A DNA stretch of 64,000 bases from Hydrogenophaga taeniospiralis CCUG 15921 (GTDB taxonomy: Bacteria > Pseudomonadota > Gammaproteobacteria > Burkholderiales > Burkholderiaceae_C), in contig NZ_BCWR01000018.1 of NCBI RefSeq assembly GCF_001592305.1, forward strand, positions 153,285-217,284, given 5' to 3'. Positions 43,232 through 55,395 of this stretch are shown piece by piece; the stretch's first letter is position 1, and every line of letters begins with the position of its first letter. A model generated the notes under the pieces. That model ran no database searches. It saw only the letters and a program-made list of their open reading frames with translations, and had not been told where the DNA came from. The position numbers and the translations under genes are program-made.

Positions 43232-44494
43232 TCATGCTCCCGCACGTTCCAGCATGGCGTGCAGCAGCACGTTGCAGCCAGCCGTGATGTGCTCGGGCTG
43301 GGCGTCTTCGATCTCGTTGTGGCTGATGCCGTCCTTGCAGGGGATGAACACCATGCCCGCGGGCGCCAGGCGCGCCATGTACACGGCATCGTGCCCAGCG
43401 CCCGAGACGGCGGGCATGTGGCTGTAGCCCAGCTTGGCGGCGGCGCGGCCCACGGCGTCCACGCAGTCGGGGTGGAACACCTGGGCCGGGTAGTTGGACA
43501 CCAGCTCGATCTGGATCGGTAGCCCACTGTTGGCGCTCAGTTTCGCGGCCACGGCGCGGATGTCCTGGTCCATGCTGTCGCAGTCGGCGTCAGTCGCGTT
43601 GCGCAGGTCGATGCTGAACTTCACCTGGCCCGGAATCACGTTGCGGCTGTTGGGGTGAACATGCACCATGCCCACCGTGCCGCGCCCGTGCGGCGGGTGG
43701 CGGTGGGCACAGGCCACCACTTCCTGCATCAGCTGCGCGGCCACCTGCAGCGCGTCTTTGCGCAACGCCATGGGCGTGGGGCCGGCGTGGGCTTCCATGC
43801 CGGTCACGGTGCAGTCGTACCAGCGGATGCCGAGCACGCCGCTGACCACGCCGATGGTCTTGGCGTTGTCTTCGAGTACCGGGCCTTGTTCGATATGCGT
43901 TTCGAAGTAGGCGCCGATGGGGTGATCGCCCGGCTCCTGATCGCCGATGTAGCCGATGCGCTCCAGCTCGCCCTTCACGCTCTTGCCCTCGGTGTCGGTG
44001 GCGGCGTAGGCGTGTTCCAGCGTGAAGGCCTTGGCGAACACGCCCGAGCCCATCATCACGGGCACGAAGCGGCTGCCTTCTTCGTTGGTCCAGAACGCGA
44101 CTTCGATGGGTGCCTCGGTCTCGATGCCGTGGTCGTTGAGCGTGCGCACCACCTCGATGCCGGCGAGCACGCCGTAGTTGCCATCGAACTTGCCGCCCGT
44201 GGGCTGGGTGTCGATGTGGCTGCCGGTCATGATCGGCGGCAGGCTGTTGTTGCGCCCTGCACGGCGCATGAAGCCGTTGCCGATCTTGTCGATGGTGACG
44301 CTCATGCCGGCCTCGCGCGCCCAGCGCGTGACGAGGTCGCGGCCCTGCTTGTCCAGGTCGGTCAGGGTGAGGCGGCACACACCACCCTTGGGCGTGGCGC
44401 CAATCTGAGCCAGCTCCATGAGCGAGGCCCAGAGGCGCTCGCCGTTGATGCGCAGTTGGTCGATGTCGATGGCCGGTTTGACTTTTGTGTCCAT
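43232..44494 (-). CDS. Beta-ureidopropionase / N-carbamoyl amino acid hydrolase
   Basis: 420 residues, M20-type zinc amidohydrolase of the hydantoinase/carbamoylase family. Metal ligands are visible in GSHIDTQPTGGKFDGNYG (His, Asp), FWTNEEGSRF (Glu), HIEQGPVLE (His) and the C-terminal HNEIEDAQPEH (His). In this operon it should hydrolyse N-carbamoyl-beta-alanine to beta-alanine, CO2 and ammonia, the third step of reductive pyrimidine breakdown. The start is the ATG at 44494; the dihydropyrimidinase stop lies 28 bases upstream. Confidence 0.87.
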   Translation of the reverse strand: MDTKVKPAIDIDQLRINGERLWASLMELAQIGATPKGGVCRLTLTDLDKQGRDLVTRWAREAGMSVTIDKIGNGFMRRAGRNNSLPPIMTGSHIDTQPTGGKFDGNYGVLAGIEVVRTLNDHGIETEAPIEVAFWTNEEGSRFVPVMMGSGVFAKAFTLEHAYAATDTEGKSVKGELERIGYIGDQEPGDHPIGAYFETHIEQGPVLEDNAKTIGVVSGVLGIRWYDCTVTGMEAHAGPTPMALRKDALQVAAQLMQEVVACAHRHPPHGRGTVGMVHVHPNSRNVIPGQVKFSIDLRNATDADCDSMDQDIRAVAAKLSANSGLPIQIELVSNYPAQVFHPDCVDAVGRAAAKLGYSHMPAVSGAGHDAVYMARLAPAGMVFIPCKDGISHNEIEDAQPEHITAGCNVLLHAMLERAGA

Positions 44495-44522
44495 GGTGTT
44501 CTCCAGATGCTTCGTTCGTCGG

Positions 44523-47511
<2,989 letters not shown>

Positions 47512-47649
47512 GCCTGTACTCCTGTCAAAGACCTCATGGGGTAACACACAGTCCGCGGTCTGCGCCGGCGCTCCGGGCTGGCTGATGCGGGGAAAAGGGA
47601 AACGGAAAACACAACGGGCGCGGCTCACGCAAGAACCGCACCGGCGCCG

Positions 47650-48963
47650 TCAGGTGGTTGCGCTCACGCGCTGCGGGTTGTTGGGGTGGGTGGTCCAGTT
47701 GGCGTATTCACCCGTCACCGTTTTGCCCGTTCGCACGTCCACCTCGCCGGGCGCGAGGCTGCGCAGGGTGATGCACTCAGGCACCGGGCAGATCGACACA
47801 CACAGGTTGCAGCCCACGCACTCGGCATCATTCACCTCGAACCGGCGCGCGCCATCCTCTTTGGTGAAGGTGATGGCCTGGTGCGAGGTGTCTTCGCACA
47901 CCACGTGGCAGCGGCCGCACTGGATGCAGGCGTCCTGGTTGATGACGGCCTTGTCGATGTGGTTGAGGTTGAGGTTCTTCCAGTCCTTCACCGTGGGCAC
48001 GGCCTGGCCCTTGAAGTCGTTCAGCGTGGCGTAGCCATGCTCGTCCATGAAGTTGGACAGGCCATCGCACATGTCCTGCACGATCTTGAAGCCATAGACC
48101 ATGGCAGCCGTGCACACCTGCACCGTGCCGCAGCCCAGGGCAATGTATTCGGCCGCGTCGCGCCAGGTGGTGATGCCGCCGATGCCGCTGATGGGCAAGC
48201 CGGCGGTCTGCGGATCGCGCGCGATCTCGGCCACCATGTTGAGCGCGATGGGTTTCACCGCGGGGCCGCAGTAGCCGCCGTGTGAGCCCCAGCCATCGGT
48301 GCTCGGGCTCATCACCATGCGGTCCAGGTCCACGCCCATGATGGAGTTGATGGTGTTGATGAGCGACACCGCGTCGGCCCCGCCCGCCTTGGCCGCGCGC
48401 GCAGGCTGGCGCACGTCGGTGATGTTGGGCGTGAGCTTCACGATCACCGGCAGGCGGCTGTAGTGCTTGCACCAGGCCGTGACCATCTGGATGTATTCGG
48501 GCACCTGGCCCACGGCCGCGCCCATGCCGCGCTCGCTCATGCCGTGCGGGCAACCGAAGTTGAGCTCGATGCCGTCGGCACCTGTGTCCTCCACCATGGG
48601 CAGGATGGCCTTCCAGCTCTGCTCTTCACAGGGAACCATGAGCGAGACGATCATGGCGCGGTCGGGCCAGTTGCGTTTGACGCGCTTGATTTCTTCGAGG
48701 TTGGTCTGCAGAGGCCGGTCGGTGATGAGTTCGATGTTGTTCAGGCCGATCACGCGGCGGTCCTGCGACATCAGCGTGGCGTAGCGCGGGCCGTTCACGT
48801 TGACGACCGCCGGGTCTTCGCCCAGCGTCTTCCACACCACACCGCCCCAGCCCGCTTCGAAAGCGCGGGTGACGTTGATCTCTTTGTCGGTGGGCGGCGC
48901 GGAAGCGAGCCAGAAGGGGTTGGGGCTGTGGATGCCCAGGAAATTGCTGCGGATGTCGGCCAT
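47650..48963 (-). CDS. preA: NAD-dependent dihydropyrimidine dehydrogenase subunit PreA
   Basis: 437 residues. FMN-binding dihydroorotate-dehydrogenase-type barrel (1-330; LASAPPTDKEINV, ELNFGCPHGMSERGMGA, VKLTPNITD, ISGIGGITTWRDAAEYIALG), followed by two 4Fe-4S motifs, CIQCGRCHVVC and CVGCNLCVSICPVPEC (about 340-405). With PreT it reduces uracil and thymine to the dihydro forms using NADH. PreT is encoded 56 bases upstream. Complete and full length. Confidence 0.93.
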   Translation of the reverse strand: MADIRSNFLGIHSPNPFWLASAPPTDKEINVTRAFEAGWGGVVWKTLGEDPAVVNVNGPRYATLMSQDRRVIGLNNIELITDRPLQTNLEEIKRVKRNWPDRAMIVSLMVPCEEQSWKAILPMVEDTGADGIELNFGCPHGMSERGMGAAVGQVPEYIQMVTAWCKHYSRLPVIVKLTPNITDVRQPARAAKAGGADAVSLINTINSIMGVDLDRMVMSPSTDGWGSHGGYCGPAVKPIALNMVAEIARDPQTAGLPISGIGGITTWRDAAEYIALGCGTVQVCTAAMVYGFKIVQDMCDGLSNFMDEHGYATLNDFKGQAVPTVKDWKNLNLNHIDKAVINQDACIQCGRCHVVCEDTSHQAITFTKEDGARRFEVNDAECVGCNLCVSICPVPECITLRSLAPGEVDVRTGKTVTGEYANWTTHPNNPQRVSATT

Positions 48964-49019
48964 GGGGTGCTCCGGTGAACTGCGGTGTGTAGGGGGACGT
49001 TCCTGAGTGGCGATGGCAG

Positions 49020-50387
49020 TCAGGCCACCAGCGCCACCGGCACGCTCAGCGCTTCATGGATGGAGAGCGCGGCCAGCTTGCCGTGCTCCACGGCTTCCAC
49101 CGTGAGGTCGCGCCCGCCGGCGCGGCAGTCGCCGCCGGCCCACACGCGCGCCAGGCTGGTGCGGCCTGCTTCATCGGTGGCGATGCGCCCGCCCTGCAGC
49201 GCGATCGCCTTGCCGGCGGGCTCGGCCACATAGGTCTGGCCGATGGCCTTGAGCACCATGTCGGCTTCCAGCGTGAAGGTCTCGCCGGTTTCCACCAGTT
49301 GGCCGCCGCGAAGCGCGGTGGCGGCGAAGCGCATGCCCTTGACGGCGCCACCCTCGCACAGCAGTTCCTGCGGCGCGGCCCAGTGGCGGATCGTCACGCC
49401 GTTCGTCTGCGCCCATTGCTGCTCCACGCGCGAGGCCGACATGGCGTCAGCGCCGCGGCGGTAGACGATGGTGACGTCTTCTGCCCCCAGCTTGCGCGAC
49501 TGCACCGCCGCGTCCACTGCCGTCATGCCGCCGCCGATCACCACCACGCGCCGGCCCACCGGCAGGGTGGTCAGGTCTGTGCTCTGGCGCAGTTCGGCAA
49601 TGAAGTCGACCGCATTGCGCAGGCCCGTGGCCGTGGGCTCGGCGATGCCCAAAGCGTTTACACCTTGCAGGCCGAGGCCCAGGAACACGGCGTCAAAACC
49701 GCCCAGCAGGCCGTCGAGCGTGATGTCACGGCCCAGTTGCTGACCGGTGCGCACCTCGATGCCACCCACCGACAACAGCCACGCCACTTCCTTCTGCGCG
49801 AAGTTGTCGGTGGTCTTGTAACTGGCCAGACCGTATTCGTTGAGACCGCCAAGCTTGGGCCGCGACTCGAACAGCACCACGTCGTGACCGCGCAGCGCCA
49901 AGCCGTGTGCACAGGCCAGCCCCGCTGGGCCCGCGCCCACCACCGCCACGCGCTTGCCCGTGGGCGCCGCACGCTGGAACAGCGGCGCGCCCGGCTGGGC
50001 AAAGAAGGCATCGGTGGCGTAGCGCTGCAGCAATCCGATCTCCACCGGCTTGTCTTCGTTGGTGTTGCGCACGCAGGCCTGCTCGCACAACACCTCGGTG
50101 GGGCAGACGCGCGCGCACATGCCGCCCAGTGGGTTGGCTTCCAGAATGGCGCGCGCCGCACCCCGGTTGTTGCCCTGCGCGATGCGGTGCACGAACGAGG
50201 GGATGTCGATGCCCGTGGGGCAGGCCGTGGCGCAGGGTGCGTCGTGGCAGTAGTAGCAGCGCTCGGCTTCGATCAATGCCTGGGGGCGGGTCAGTGGCGG
50301 GTGGGCGTCGCTGAAGTGAACGGCGTAGTCCGCCAGGTTGAGGCGGGCGGCGTGGACGCCGCAGGCGCGGCTCGTGGGGGTGTCCAT
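49020..50387 (-). CDS. preT: Dihydropyrimidine dehydrogenase subunit PreT
   Basis: 455 residues, glutamate-synthase-beta-like flavoprotein. N-terminal iron-sulfur domain with CYYCHDAPCATACPTGID and GGMCARVCPTEVLCEQAC; FAD site VAVVGAGPAGLACAHGLALRG (about 145); NAD site RVVVIGGGMTAVDAA (about 285). It passes electrons from NADH to PreA. The start is the ATG at 50387 (MDTPTSRACGVHAARL). It is the first gene of the minus-strand pyrimidine block; two palindromic operators lie about 105-140 bases upstream. Confidence 0.9.
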   Translation of the reverse strand: MDTPTSRACGVHAARLNLADYAVHFSDAHPPLTRPQALIEAERCYYCHDAPCATACPTGIDIPSFVHRIAQGNNRGAARAILEANPLGGMCARVCPTEVLCEQACVRNTNEDKPVEIGLLQRYATDAFFAQPGAPLFQRAAPTGKRVAVVGAGPAGLACAHGLALRGHDVVLFESRPKLGGLNEYGLASYKTTDNFAQKEVAWLLSVGGIEVRTGQQLGRDITLDGLLGGFDAVFLGLGLQGVNALGIAEPTATGLRNAVDFIAELRQSTDLTTLPVGRRVVVIGGGMTAVDAAVQSRKLGAEDVTIVYRRGADAMSASRVEQQWAQTNGVTIRHWAAPQELLCEGGAVKGMRFAATALRGGQLVETGETFTLEADMVLKAIGQTYVAEPAGKAIALQGGRIATDEAGRTSLARVWAGGDCRAGGRDLTVEAVEHGKLAALSIHEALSVPVALVA

Positions 50388-50492
50388 CGGTTTTCCTTGT
50401 GGGGCAGGTTCGGGCAACAACAAACGGCCTGCACTGGTCGGTGTGCTCTGCGGCACCCGGACCCTGCGCACGACCACGGCGGTCTGTCGCAA

Positions 50493-50526
50493 TTTACCGA
50501 CTGGTAAAACTTTACCAATTGGTGAA
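50493..50526. promoter_or_regulatory. Two RutR-like operators
   Basis: Palindromes TTTACCGACTGGTAAA (50493-50508) and TTTACCAATTGGTGAA (50511-50526) lie 18 bp apart, centre to centre. Both fit the ACCA-NN-TGGT core pattern known for E. coli RutR (TTGACCA-NN-TGGTCAA), the second exactly in the core. They sit between preT and the divergent tetR-type gene. Confidence 0.7.
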
Positions 50527-50584
50527 ATCCCTATAGCAAACGCCATGCCAGAAACTGGCGCGGGGCTTGCGCCACAATGGTGCG

Positions 50585-51262
50585 ATGGCAAAAACACCCA
50601 CCCCACCCGGGCCCGATACACCGCCTGCGAAGGCCCCCACGGCCTCGCGTCTGCGCAAGGAAGCGGCCATCCTGCAGGAGGCCGAAAACCAGTTCGCCCA
50701 GTTCGGTTTCGAGGGCGCTTCCCTCGAAAACATCGGCGCCGCCGCCGGCATCAGCCGGCACAACCTGCTGTATTACTTCGCCAGCAAAGAGGCGCTGTAC
50801 CGGCGCGTGCTCGACGACGTGCTGGACCAGTGGCTGGCCGGCATGGACGAGCTGTCACACGGGGACGACCCCATGCTCGCGCTGCGTGCCTACGTCGGCC
50901 TGAAGCTGCGCTTTTCGCGCGAACGCCCCAATGGCGTCAAGGTATTCACCAAAGAGGTGATCGCCGGTGCACCAAGGTACGGCGAAGCCATCACCGCGCG
51001 TGTGGGGCCGCTGCTGCGCAAGGAGGTGCGCACCTTCGAGCGCTGGGCGCGCGAAGGCCGCATCGCACGCGTGAACTTCACGCACCTGATGTTCATCATC
51101 TGGACGGTCACACAGGCCTACGCTGAACAACAGGCCCAGTTCGCCCTGCTGCTGGGCAAACCGGCACTCACCGCGCGTGATTTCGACAACGCGGAAGAGC
51201 TGATCGTGCGCCTGGTGGCCAGTGGGCTGGCGCCGGGGCAGCCGGTGCCGCCCGGCGCCTGA
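50585..51262 (+). CDS. TetR-family regulator, RutR-like
   Basis: 225 residues. TetR HTH in residues 20-65 (ILQEAENQFAQFGFEGASLENIGAAAGIS, HNLLYYFASKEALYRRVL), then a RutR/YcdC-type C-terminal domain (GVKVFTKEVIAGAPRYGEAI, FMFIIWTVTQAYAEQ-like segment). RutR binds uracil/thymine and controls pyrimidine catabolism. Divergent position and the paired operators support the same role here. The start is the ATG at 50585, 6 bases after a CACAAT hexamer, so possibly leaderless. Confidence 0.8.
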   Translation: MAKTPTPPGPDTPPAKAPTASRLRKEAAILQEAENQFAQFGFEGASLENIGAAAGISRHNLLYYFASKEALYRRVLDDVLDQWLAGMDELSHGDDPMLALRAYVGLKLRFSRERPNGVKVFTKEVIAGAPRYGEAITARVGPLLRKEVRTFERWAREGRIARVNFTHLMFIIWTVTQAYAEQQAQFALLLGKPALTARDFDNAEELIVRLVASGLAPGQPVPPGA

Positions 51263-51272
51263 AGCAGTTCAA

Positions 51273-51350
51273 CCCAGGGCACCGCTGGGCCGGCTCTGCC
51301 GGACGGCCAGTGCCGCCCCCCGGGGGGGTAGCGCGAAGCGCTGCGGGGGG
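51273..51350. repeat. GC-rich intergenic repeat, copy B
   Basis: 78 bases, same sequence class as 43146-43223, ending one base before the aminotransferase stop codon, in the convergent gap after the RutR-like gene. Confidence 0.85.
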
Positions 51351-52715
51351 TTAAAGCGTCTTGTTCAGCGTGTCGCCCAGCGCACTGACCATGCGGTCGA
51401 TCTCCGCCGGCGTGCTGATGAAGGGCGGCGCGAGCTGGATGGTGTCGCCGCCGTAGCGCACGTAAAAGCCCTTCTGGTACATGGCCATGGCGATCTCGTA
51501 GGGCCGGCGGGCCGGCTCACCCGGCAGAGGCGCGATGGTGATGCCCGCGGCCAGACCGAAGTTGCGCACGTCGGCCACGTGTTTCGCACCCTGCAGCCCG
51601 TGCACGGCGTTTTCGAAATGTGGCGCAAGCTCGCGCACGCGCTGCAGGGCGTTGTCGCTCTCCAGCAGGTCGAGCGAAGCGATGCCGGCGGCGCAGGCCA
51701 CCGGGTGGGCCGAGTAGGTGTAGCCGTGCGGGAACTCCAGCATGTACTCGGGGCCACCCGCGGCCATGAAGGTGTCGCAGATGTCCTGCCGCACGATCAC
51801 CGCGCCCAGCGGCTGCGCGCCGTTGGTGACCTGCTTGGCGATGTTGAGGATGTCGGGCGTGACGCCGAAGGCTTCCGAGCCGGTCCAGCTGCCGGTGCGG
51901 CCAAAGCCGGTGATGACCTCGTCGAAGATCAGCAAGATGTTGTTCGCCGTGCAGATCTCGCGCAGGCGCTGCAGGTAGCCCACGGGCGGAATCACCACAC
52001 CGGCCGAGCCCGAGAAGGGTTCGACGATGACGGCGGCTATGTTGGAGGCGTCGTGCAGCGCGATCAGCGCCAGCAGCTCGTCGGCCAGCGCGGCGCCGTG
52101 GGGCCCGGCCTCGGGCGGCATGCCACGGTAGAAGCTGCCGTTGGGCGGCTGGGTGTGGGGCAGGTGGTCGGCTTCCACGCCCTGGCCGAAGAGCTTGCGG
52201 TTGGCCGCGATGCCGCCCACCGAGATGCCGCCGAAGTTCACGCCGTGGTAACCCTTGACGCGGCCGATCAGCCGCGTCTTTTGGCCCAAGCCCTTGGTGC
52301 GCCAGTAGGCGCGCGCCATCTTGAGCGCCGTGTCGGCCGACTCCGAGCCCGAGCCGGTGAAGAACACTCGGTTGAGGCCGGCGGGCATGCGCTCGACGAT
52401 TTTGTTGGCCAGCTCGAACGCCAGCGGGTGGCCAAACTGGAAGGCGGGTGAATAGTCGAGCGTGGCCACCTGGCGGCTCACGGCGTCGACGATTTCCTTG
52501 CGCGCATGGCCCAGGCCGGTGCACCACAGGCCGGAGAGGCCATCGAAGATCTGGCGGCCGTCGTGGCTGGTGTAGTAGGCCCCCTGGCCGCTGGTGATGA
52601 GGCGGGGGTTGGCCTGGAATTCGCGGTTGCCGGTGTAAGGCATCCAGTGCGCCGCCAGCCAGGCGGCGTCGGTGCGGGGGGTGTTCTGCAGGCGCTGGCC
52701 GTCGGTCAGGTCCAT
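51351..52715 (-). CDS. Class III omega-aminotransferase (beta-alanine:pyruvate type)
   Basis: 454 residues, PLP fold type I. Seen: FTGSGSESADTALKMARAYW (about 112), RVKGYHGVNFGG, the FDEVITGFGRTGSW Asp motif (about 255), and the Schiff-base Lys in DILNIAKQVTNGAQPLG (about 287). It closely resembles beta-alanine:pyruvate aminotransferases. Next to the preTA-hydA block it should convert beta-alanine to malonate semialdehyde, completing uracil use. The start is the ATG at 52715 behind GAGGAG. It is divergent from a LysR gene, suggesting separate regulation from the RutR-controlled block. Confidence 0.85.
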   Translation of the reverse strand: MDLTDGQRLQNTPRTDAAWLAAHWMPYTGNREFQANPRLITSGQGAYYTSHDGRQIFDGLSGLWCTGLGHARKEIVDAVSRQVATLDYSPAFQFGHPLAFELANKIVERMPAGLNRVFFTGSGSESADTALKMARAYWRTKGLGQKTRLIGRVKGYHGVNFGGISVGGIAANRKLFGQGVEADHLPHTQPPNGSFYRGMPPEAGPHGAALADELLALIALHDASNIAAVIVEPFSGSAGVVIPPVGYLQRLREICTANNILLIFDEVITGFGRTGSWTGSEAFGVTPDILNIAKQVTNGAQPLGAVIVRQDICDTFMAAGGPEYMLEFPHGYTYSAHPVACAAGIASLDLLESDNALQRVRELAPHFENAVHGLQGAKHVADVRNFGLAAGITIAPLPGEPARRPYEIAMAMYQKGFYVRYGGDTIQLAPPFISTPAEIDRMVSALGDTLNKTL

Positions 52716-52804
52716 GGGGTTCTCCTCGGGGTTGGGTGAGCGCATTCTGGGGCGCGCGGTTTACTCGTATAAATGACAACCTATCCACATTGACTTTACA
52801 AAAC

Positions 52805-53737
52805 ATGAAAGTAAAACACCGGGCCGTTCTCGGCCAGCTGGGCGACGTGGACATCCGCCTGCTGCGGGTGTTCAAGGCGGTGGTGGACTGCGGCGGCATG
52901 GCCTCGGCCGAGCTGGAGCTCAACATCGCCATGTCCACCATCAGCCGCCACATCAAAGACCTGGAAACCCGCGTGGGCCTGGTGCTGTGCCGGCGCGGGC
53001 GCGCCGGTTTCGCGCTCACGCCCGAGGGGCAGCAGCTCTATGAGGCCACCCAGCGCCTGCTGGCCGCCACCGAAGGCTTTCGCGGCAGCCTGCACGACAT
53101 CCACCAGCGCCTGGGCGGCGACCTGCACGTGGCGGTGTTCGAAAAGACCGCCAGCAACCCGGCCGCCCACATTCCGCAGGCGCTGGCGCTGCTGCGCGAA
53201 CGCGCGCCGCAGGTCCAGCTGCACCTGCACGTGAACGGCATCGCGGTGATCGAACGCGGCGTGATGGACGGGCAATTCCAGCTCGGCATCGTGCCCGAGC
53301 ACCGGCGCTCGGACAGCCTGGACTACACGCCGCTGTTCGACGAGAACATGCTGCTCTATGCGGGCGCCGGCCACCCGTGGTTCACTGCGCCCCCGGCCCG
53401 GGCCGACTGGCGCGCGCTGCGCCAGCAGCCCCTGGCCGCGCTGGGCTACCACTCGCAGAACATGGAGCTGACCCACCAGCGGCGGCTGCAGCGCGCGGCC
53501 ACCGCGTCCGACCAGGAGGGGGTGGCGCTGCTCATCCTCTCGGGCCACTACCTGGGTTTTCTGCCCGAGCACTACGCGCAGGGCTTCGTCGCCGACGGGC
53601 GCCTGCGCGCCATCAACCCGGCGCTGCTGCGCTACACCTGCGGCTACAGCGCCATCGTGCGGCGCTCGCCCGAGGCGCTGCGCGTGACCCACGCTTTCCT
53701 GGACTGCCTGCGCGAGCTGCACCCGATGGCGCCGTGA
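52805..53737 (+). CDS. LysR-family transcriptional regulator
   Basis: 310 residues. HTH in residues 15-75 (VDIRLLRVFKAVVDCGGMASA, NIAMSTISRHIKDLETRVGLVLCRRG), then a periplasmic-binding-like effector domain. The divergent aminotransferase gene is the probable target. The 89-base shared gap contains AT-rich sequence around 52760-52800 where both promoters and the LysR site must lie. The ATG at 52805 is the start of homology. Confidence 0.85.
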   Translation: MKVKHRAVLGQLGDVDIRLLRVFKAVVDCGGMASAELELNIAMSTISRHIKDLETRVGLVLCRRGRAGFALTPEGQQLYEATQRLLAATEGFRGSLHDIHQRLGGDLHVAVFEKTASNPAAHIPQALALLRERAPQVQLHLHVNGIAVIERGVMDGQFQLGIVPEHRRSDSLDYTPLFDENMLLYAGAGHPWFTAPPARADWRALRQQPLAALGYHSQNMELTHQRRLQRAATASDQEGVALLILSGHYLGFLPEHYAQGFVADGRLRAINPALLRYTCGYSAIVRRSPEALRVTHAFLDCLRELHPMAP

Positions 53738-53759
53738 AATGGTGCGGCACCGCGTCGCG

Positions 53760-55085
53760 TCAGCGCCCGAACAGACCTCGCAGGATGTTGATGGCCCCGG
53801 GCGCCTGGGGCTCGGGGCGCTGGCTCGCAGCCTCATCACCCTCGCTGTCATTACCGCCCGGCGCCTGCTGGCCGGCGGCCATGCCCGCCATGTCCACGCC
53901 GAGCATGGCCATGGTCTGGCTCTTGGTGCGCACACGCACCGTCCACTCGGGTTTCCAGCCGGCGGGCGGCTTGGCCGGGCGCGCGGGGTGGCTGAAGTGG
54001 CTCTCGGGGCCGTAGGCGATCATGCGCAGCATGGCCGCGCCGGCCTCGCCCGGGCGGCCCGCCCCGTCGCCCGCGAAGATGCCCTTGGGCACCGCGCATT
54101 CGGCGGCGCTGGCGGGCAGCAGCAGTTTGTCGCGCACCCACTTGGCCGTGGTCGATTCACCGAGGTAGTCGAACAGGCCCAGGCCGGCGTCGGCGATCTC
54201 CGAGCTGGACCAGAGCACCATGTCGTCCCCGACCATGCCCATGGCGTGCAGGTGGTAGGCGTGGGCGCGCTCCACCGGCTGCCAGCTGAGCTGGATGCTG
54301 TCGGTCACGGCGCCCTGGCTCTGCAGCTGGATCGAGGGCATCAGGTCCTGGTTGGGACCGAGCGTGAAACCCATGGACTCGGGCACGCCCTCGCCTTGCA
54401 CGCGGTGTTCGCCCTGCAGCGAGCTGTCGGCGCTGGGGTTGACCTGGTTTTTTTCATTCGGGTACAGCGCGTGTTGCGCCCCCACGCGGGCCGAGCGCTC
54501 CGGCGCATGGCGCCCGGCCAGCACCTGACCCCATTTGGCCGGGTCGCCACCGAGGTTGGCGATGCGCGGCTGGCCGGGGCGCACCGTGGGGCTGCAGCCC
54601 CAGTAGACCAGGATGCGGCCCTTGATCTCGGGTGGCTTGCCGACCTCGGCCTCACCGGCTTCGCGCTCGCCCGGGTTGGGCGGCACCAGCGGCAGGGCTT
54701 CGCCCATGCGCATGCCCGGCGGAATGGCCAGCGCGGCCTCGACACCAGGCCGCCGCGGGTTGAGCAGGGCCACGTCGACCACGCGCGTGGGCGGCATGCC
54801 GCCGCCCATGCGGCTCTGGTCCGTCCCCTGCTGGATGAACCGGCCACTCGCATGGCCGTACTGGCGCAGCGCGGCGCTGCTGCCCGTGACCTTGCCCATG
54901 AGTCCGCCGAGAAAACCGCCGCCGGACTGCATGAACTCGGGCATGCCGGCGAAGGTGGAGGTCGACACATCGACCCAGAGCTGGGTGGGTGCGGTCTGCG
55001 CCAGGGCGAACGGCGCGGCAAGCGCCGTGGCCAGACCCGCGGAGCAGGCGGCGAGGCGGCGGGCGGGGTTGGAAGGGCGGTTCAT
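53760..55085 (-). CDS. Secreted hypothetical protein
   Basis: 441 residues. A Sec signal peptide (basic MNRPSNPARRLAA, hydrophobic core, cleavage near ALAQ-TAPT at about 30). The mature part starts TQLWVDVSTSTFAGMPEFM and includes GRILVYWGCSPTVRPGQPR and LSWQPVERAHAYHLHAMGM; a Gly/Pro-rich acidic tail ends in LRGLFGR. I recognise no named family or catalytic motif. It is probably periplasmic or envelope-associated. The start is the ATG at 55085; a longer frame has no support. Confidence 0.65.
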   Translation of the reverse strand: MNRPSNPARRLAACSAGLATALAAPFALAQTAPTQLWVDVSTSTFAGMPEFMQSGGGFLGGLMGKVTGSSAALRQYGHASGRFIQQGTDQSRMGGGMPPTRVVDVALLNPRRPGVEAALAIPPGMRMGEALPLVPPNPGEREAGEAEVGKPPEIKGRILVYWGCSPTVRPGQPRIANLGGDPAKWGQVLAGRHAPERSARVGAQHALYPNEKNQVNPSADSSLQGEHRVQGEGVPESMGFTLGPNQDLMPSIQLQSQGAVTDSIQLSWQPVERAHAYHLHAMGMVGDDMVLWSSSEIADAGLGLFDYLGESTTAKWVRDKLLLPASAAECAVPKGIFAGDGAGRPGEAGAAMLRMIAYGPESHFSHPARPAKPPAGWKPEWTVRVRTKSQTMAMLGVDMAGMAAGQQAPGGNDSEGDEAASQRPEPQAPGAINILRGLFGR

Positions 55086-55395
55086 GCGGGTCCTCCGTGT
55101 TCGGTGTCGCTGCCAGCACTTGGGCGCTCCCCCACAGCGCAGAGGGCGCAGGCGGCAGGCGACACCGGCAGCGGACGGCATGGGCCTGCGGAGCCCTGCT
55201 CCCGGCCCCGGTTTTTGATCTTACGCCGCCGCCTGCAAAAAGCGAACTGACCAGCCCCCTGCGCGACACCCCGGAAGAATTTTCAATACCCGAGGGCCGG
55301 GTTTCACAAGCCTTTTGCAAAGCGCCCCGCTAACATCCGCAGCAGCCGCCCCTGGCCGCCCCCTGCACCTGCCCATTCACCCGGAGACAAGCCCC
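55086..55395. other. Divergent gap with a long inverted repeat
   Basis: A 310-base gap between the secreted protein gene (minus) and the lactate-dehydrogenase-type gene (plus). A perfect 9-bp inverted repeat, CGGTGTCGC (55102-55110) and GCGACACCG (55159-55167), lies in the leader of the minus-strand gene, with further pairing inside. Promoters cannot be fixed. No gene seen. Confidence 0.4.
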
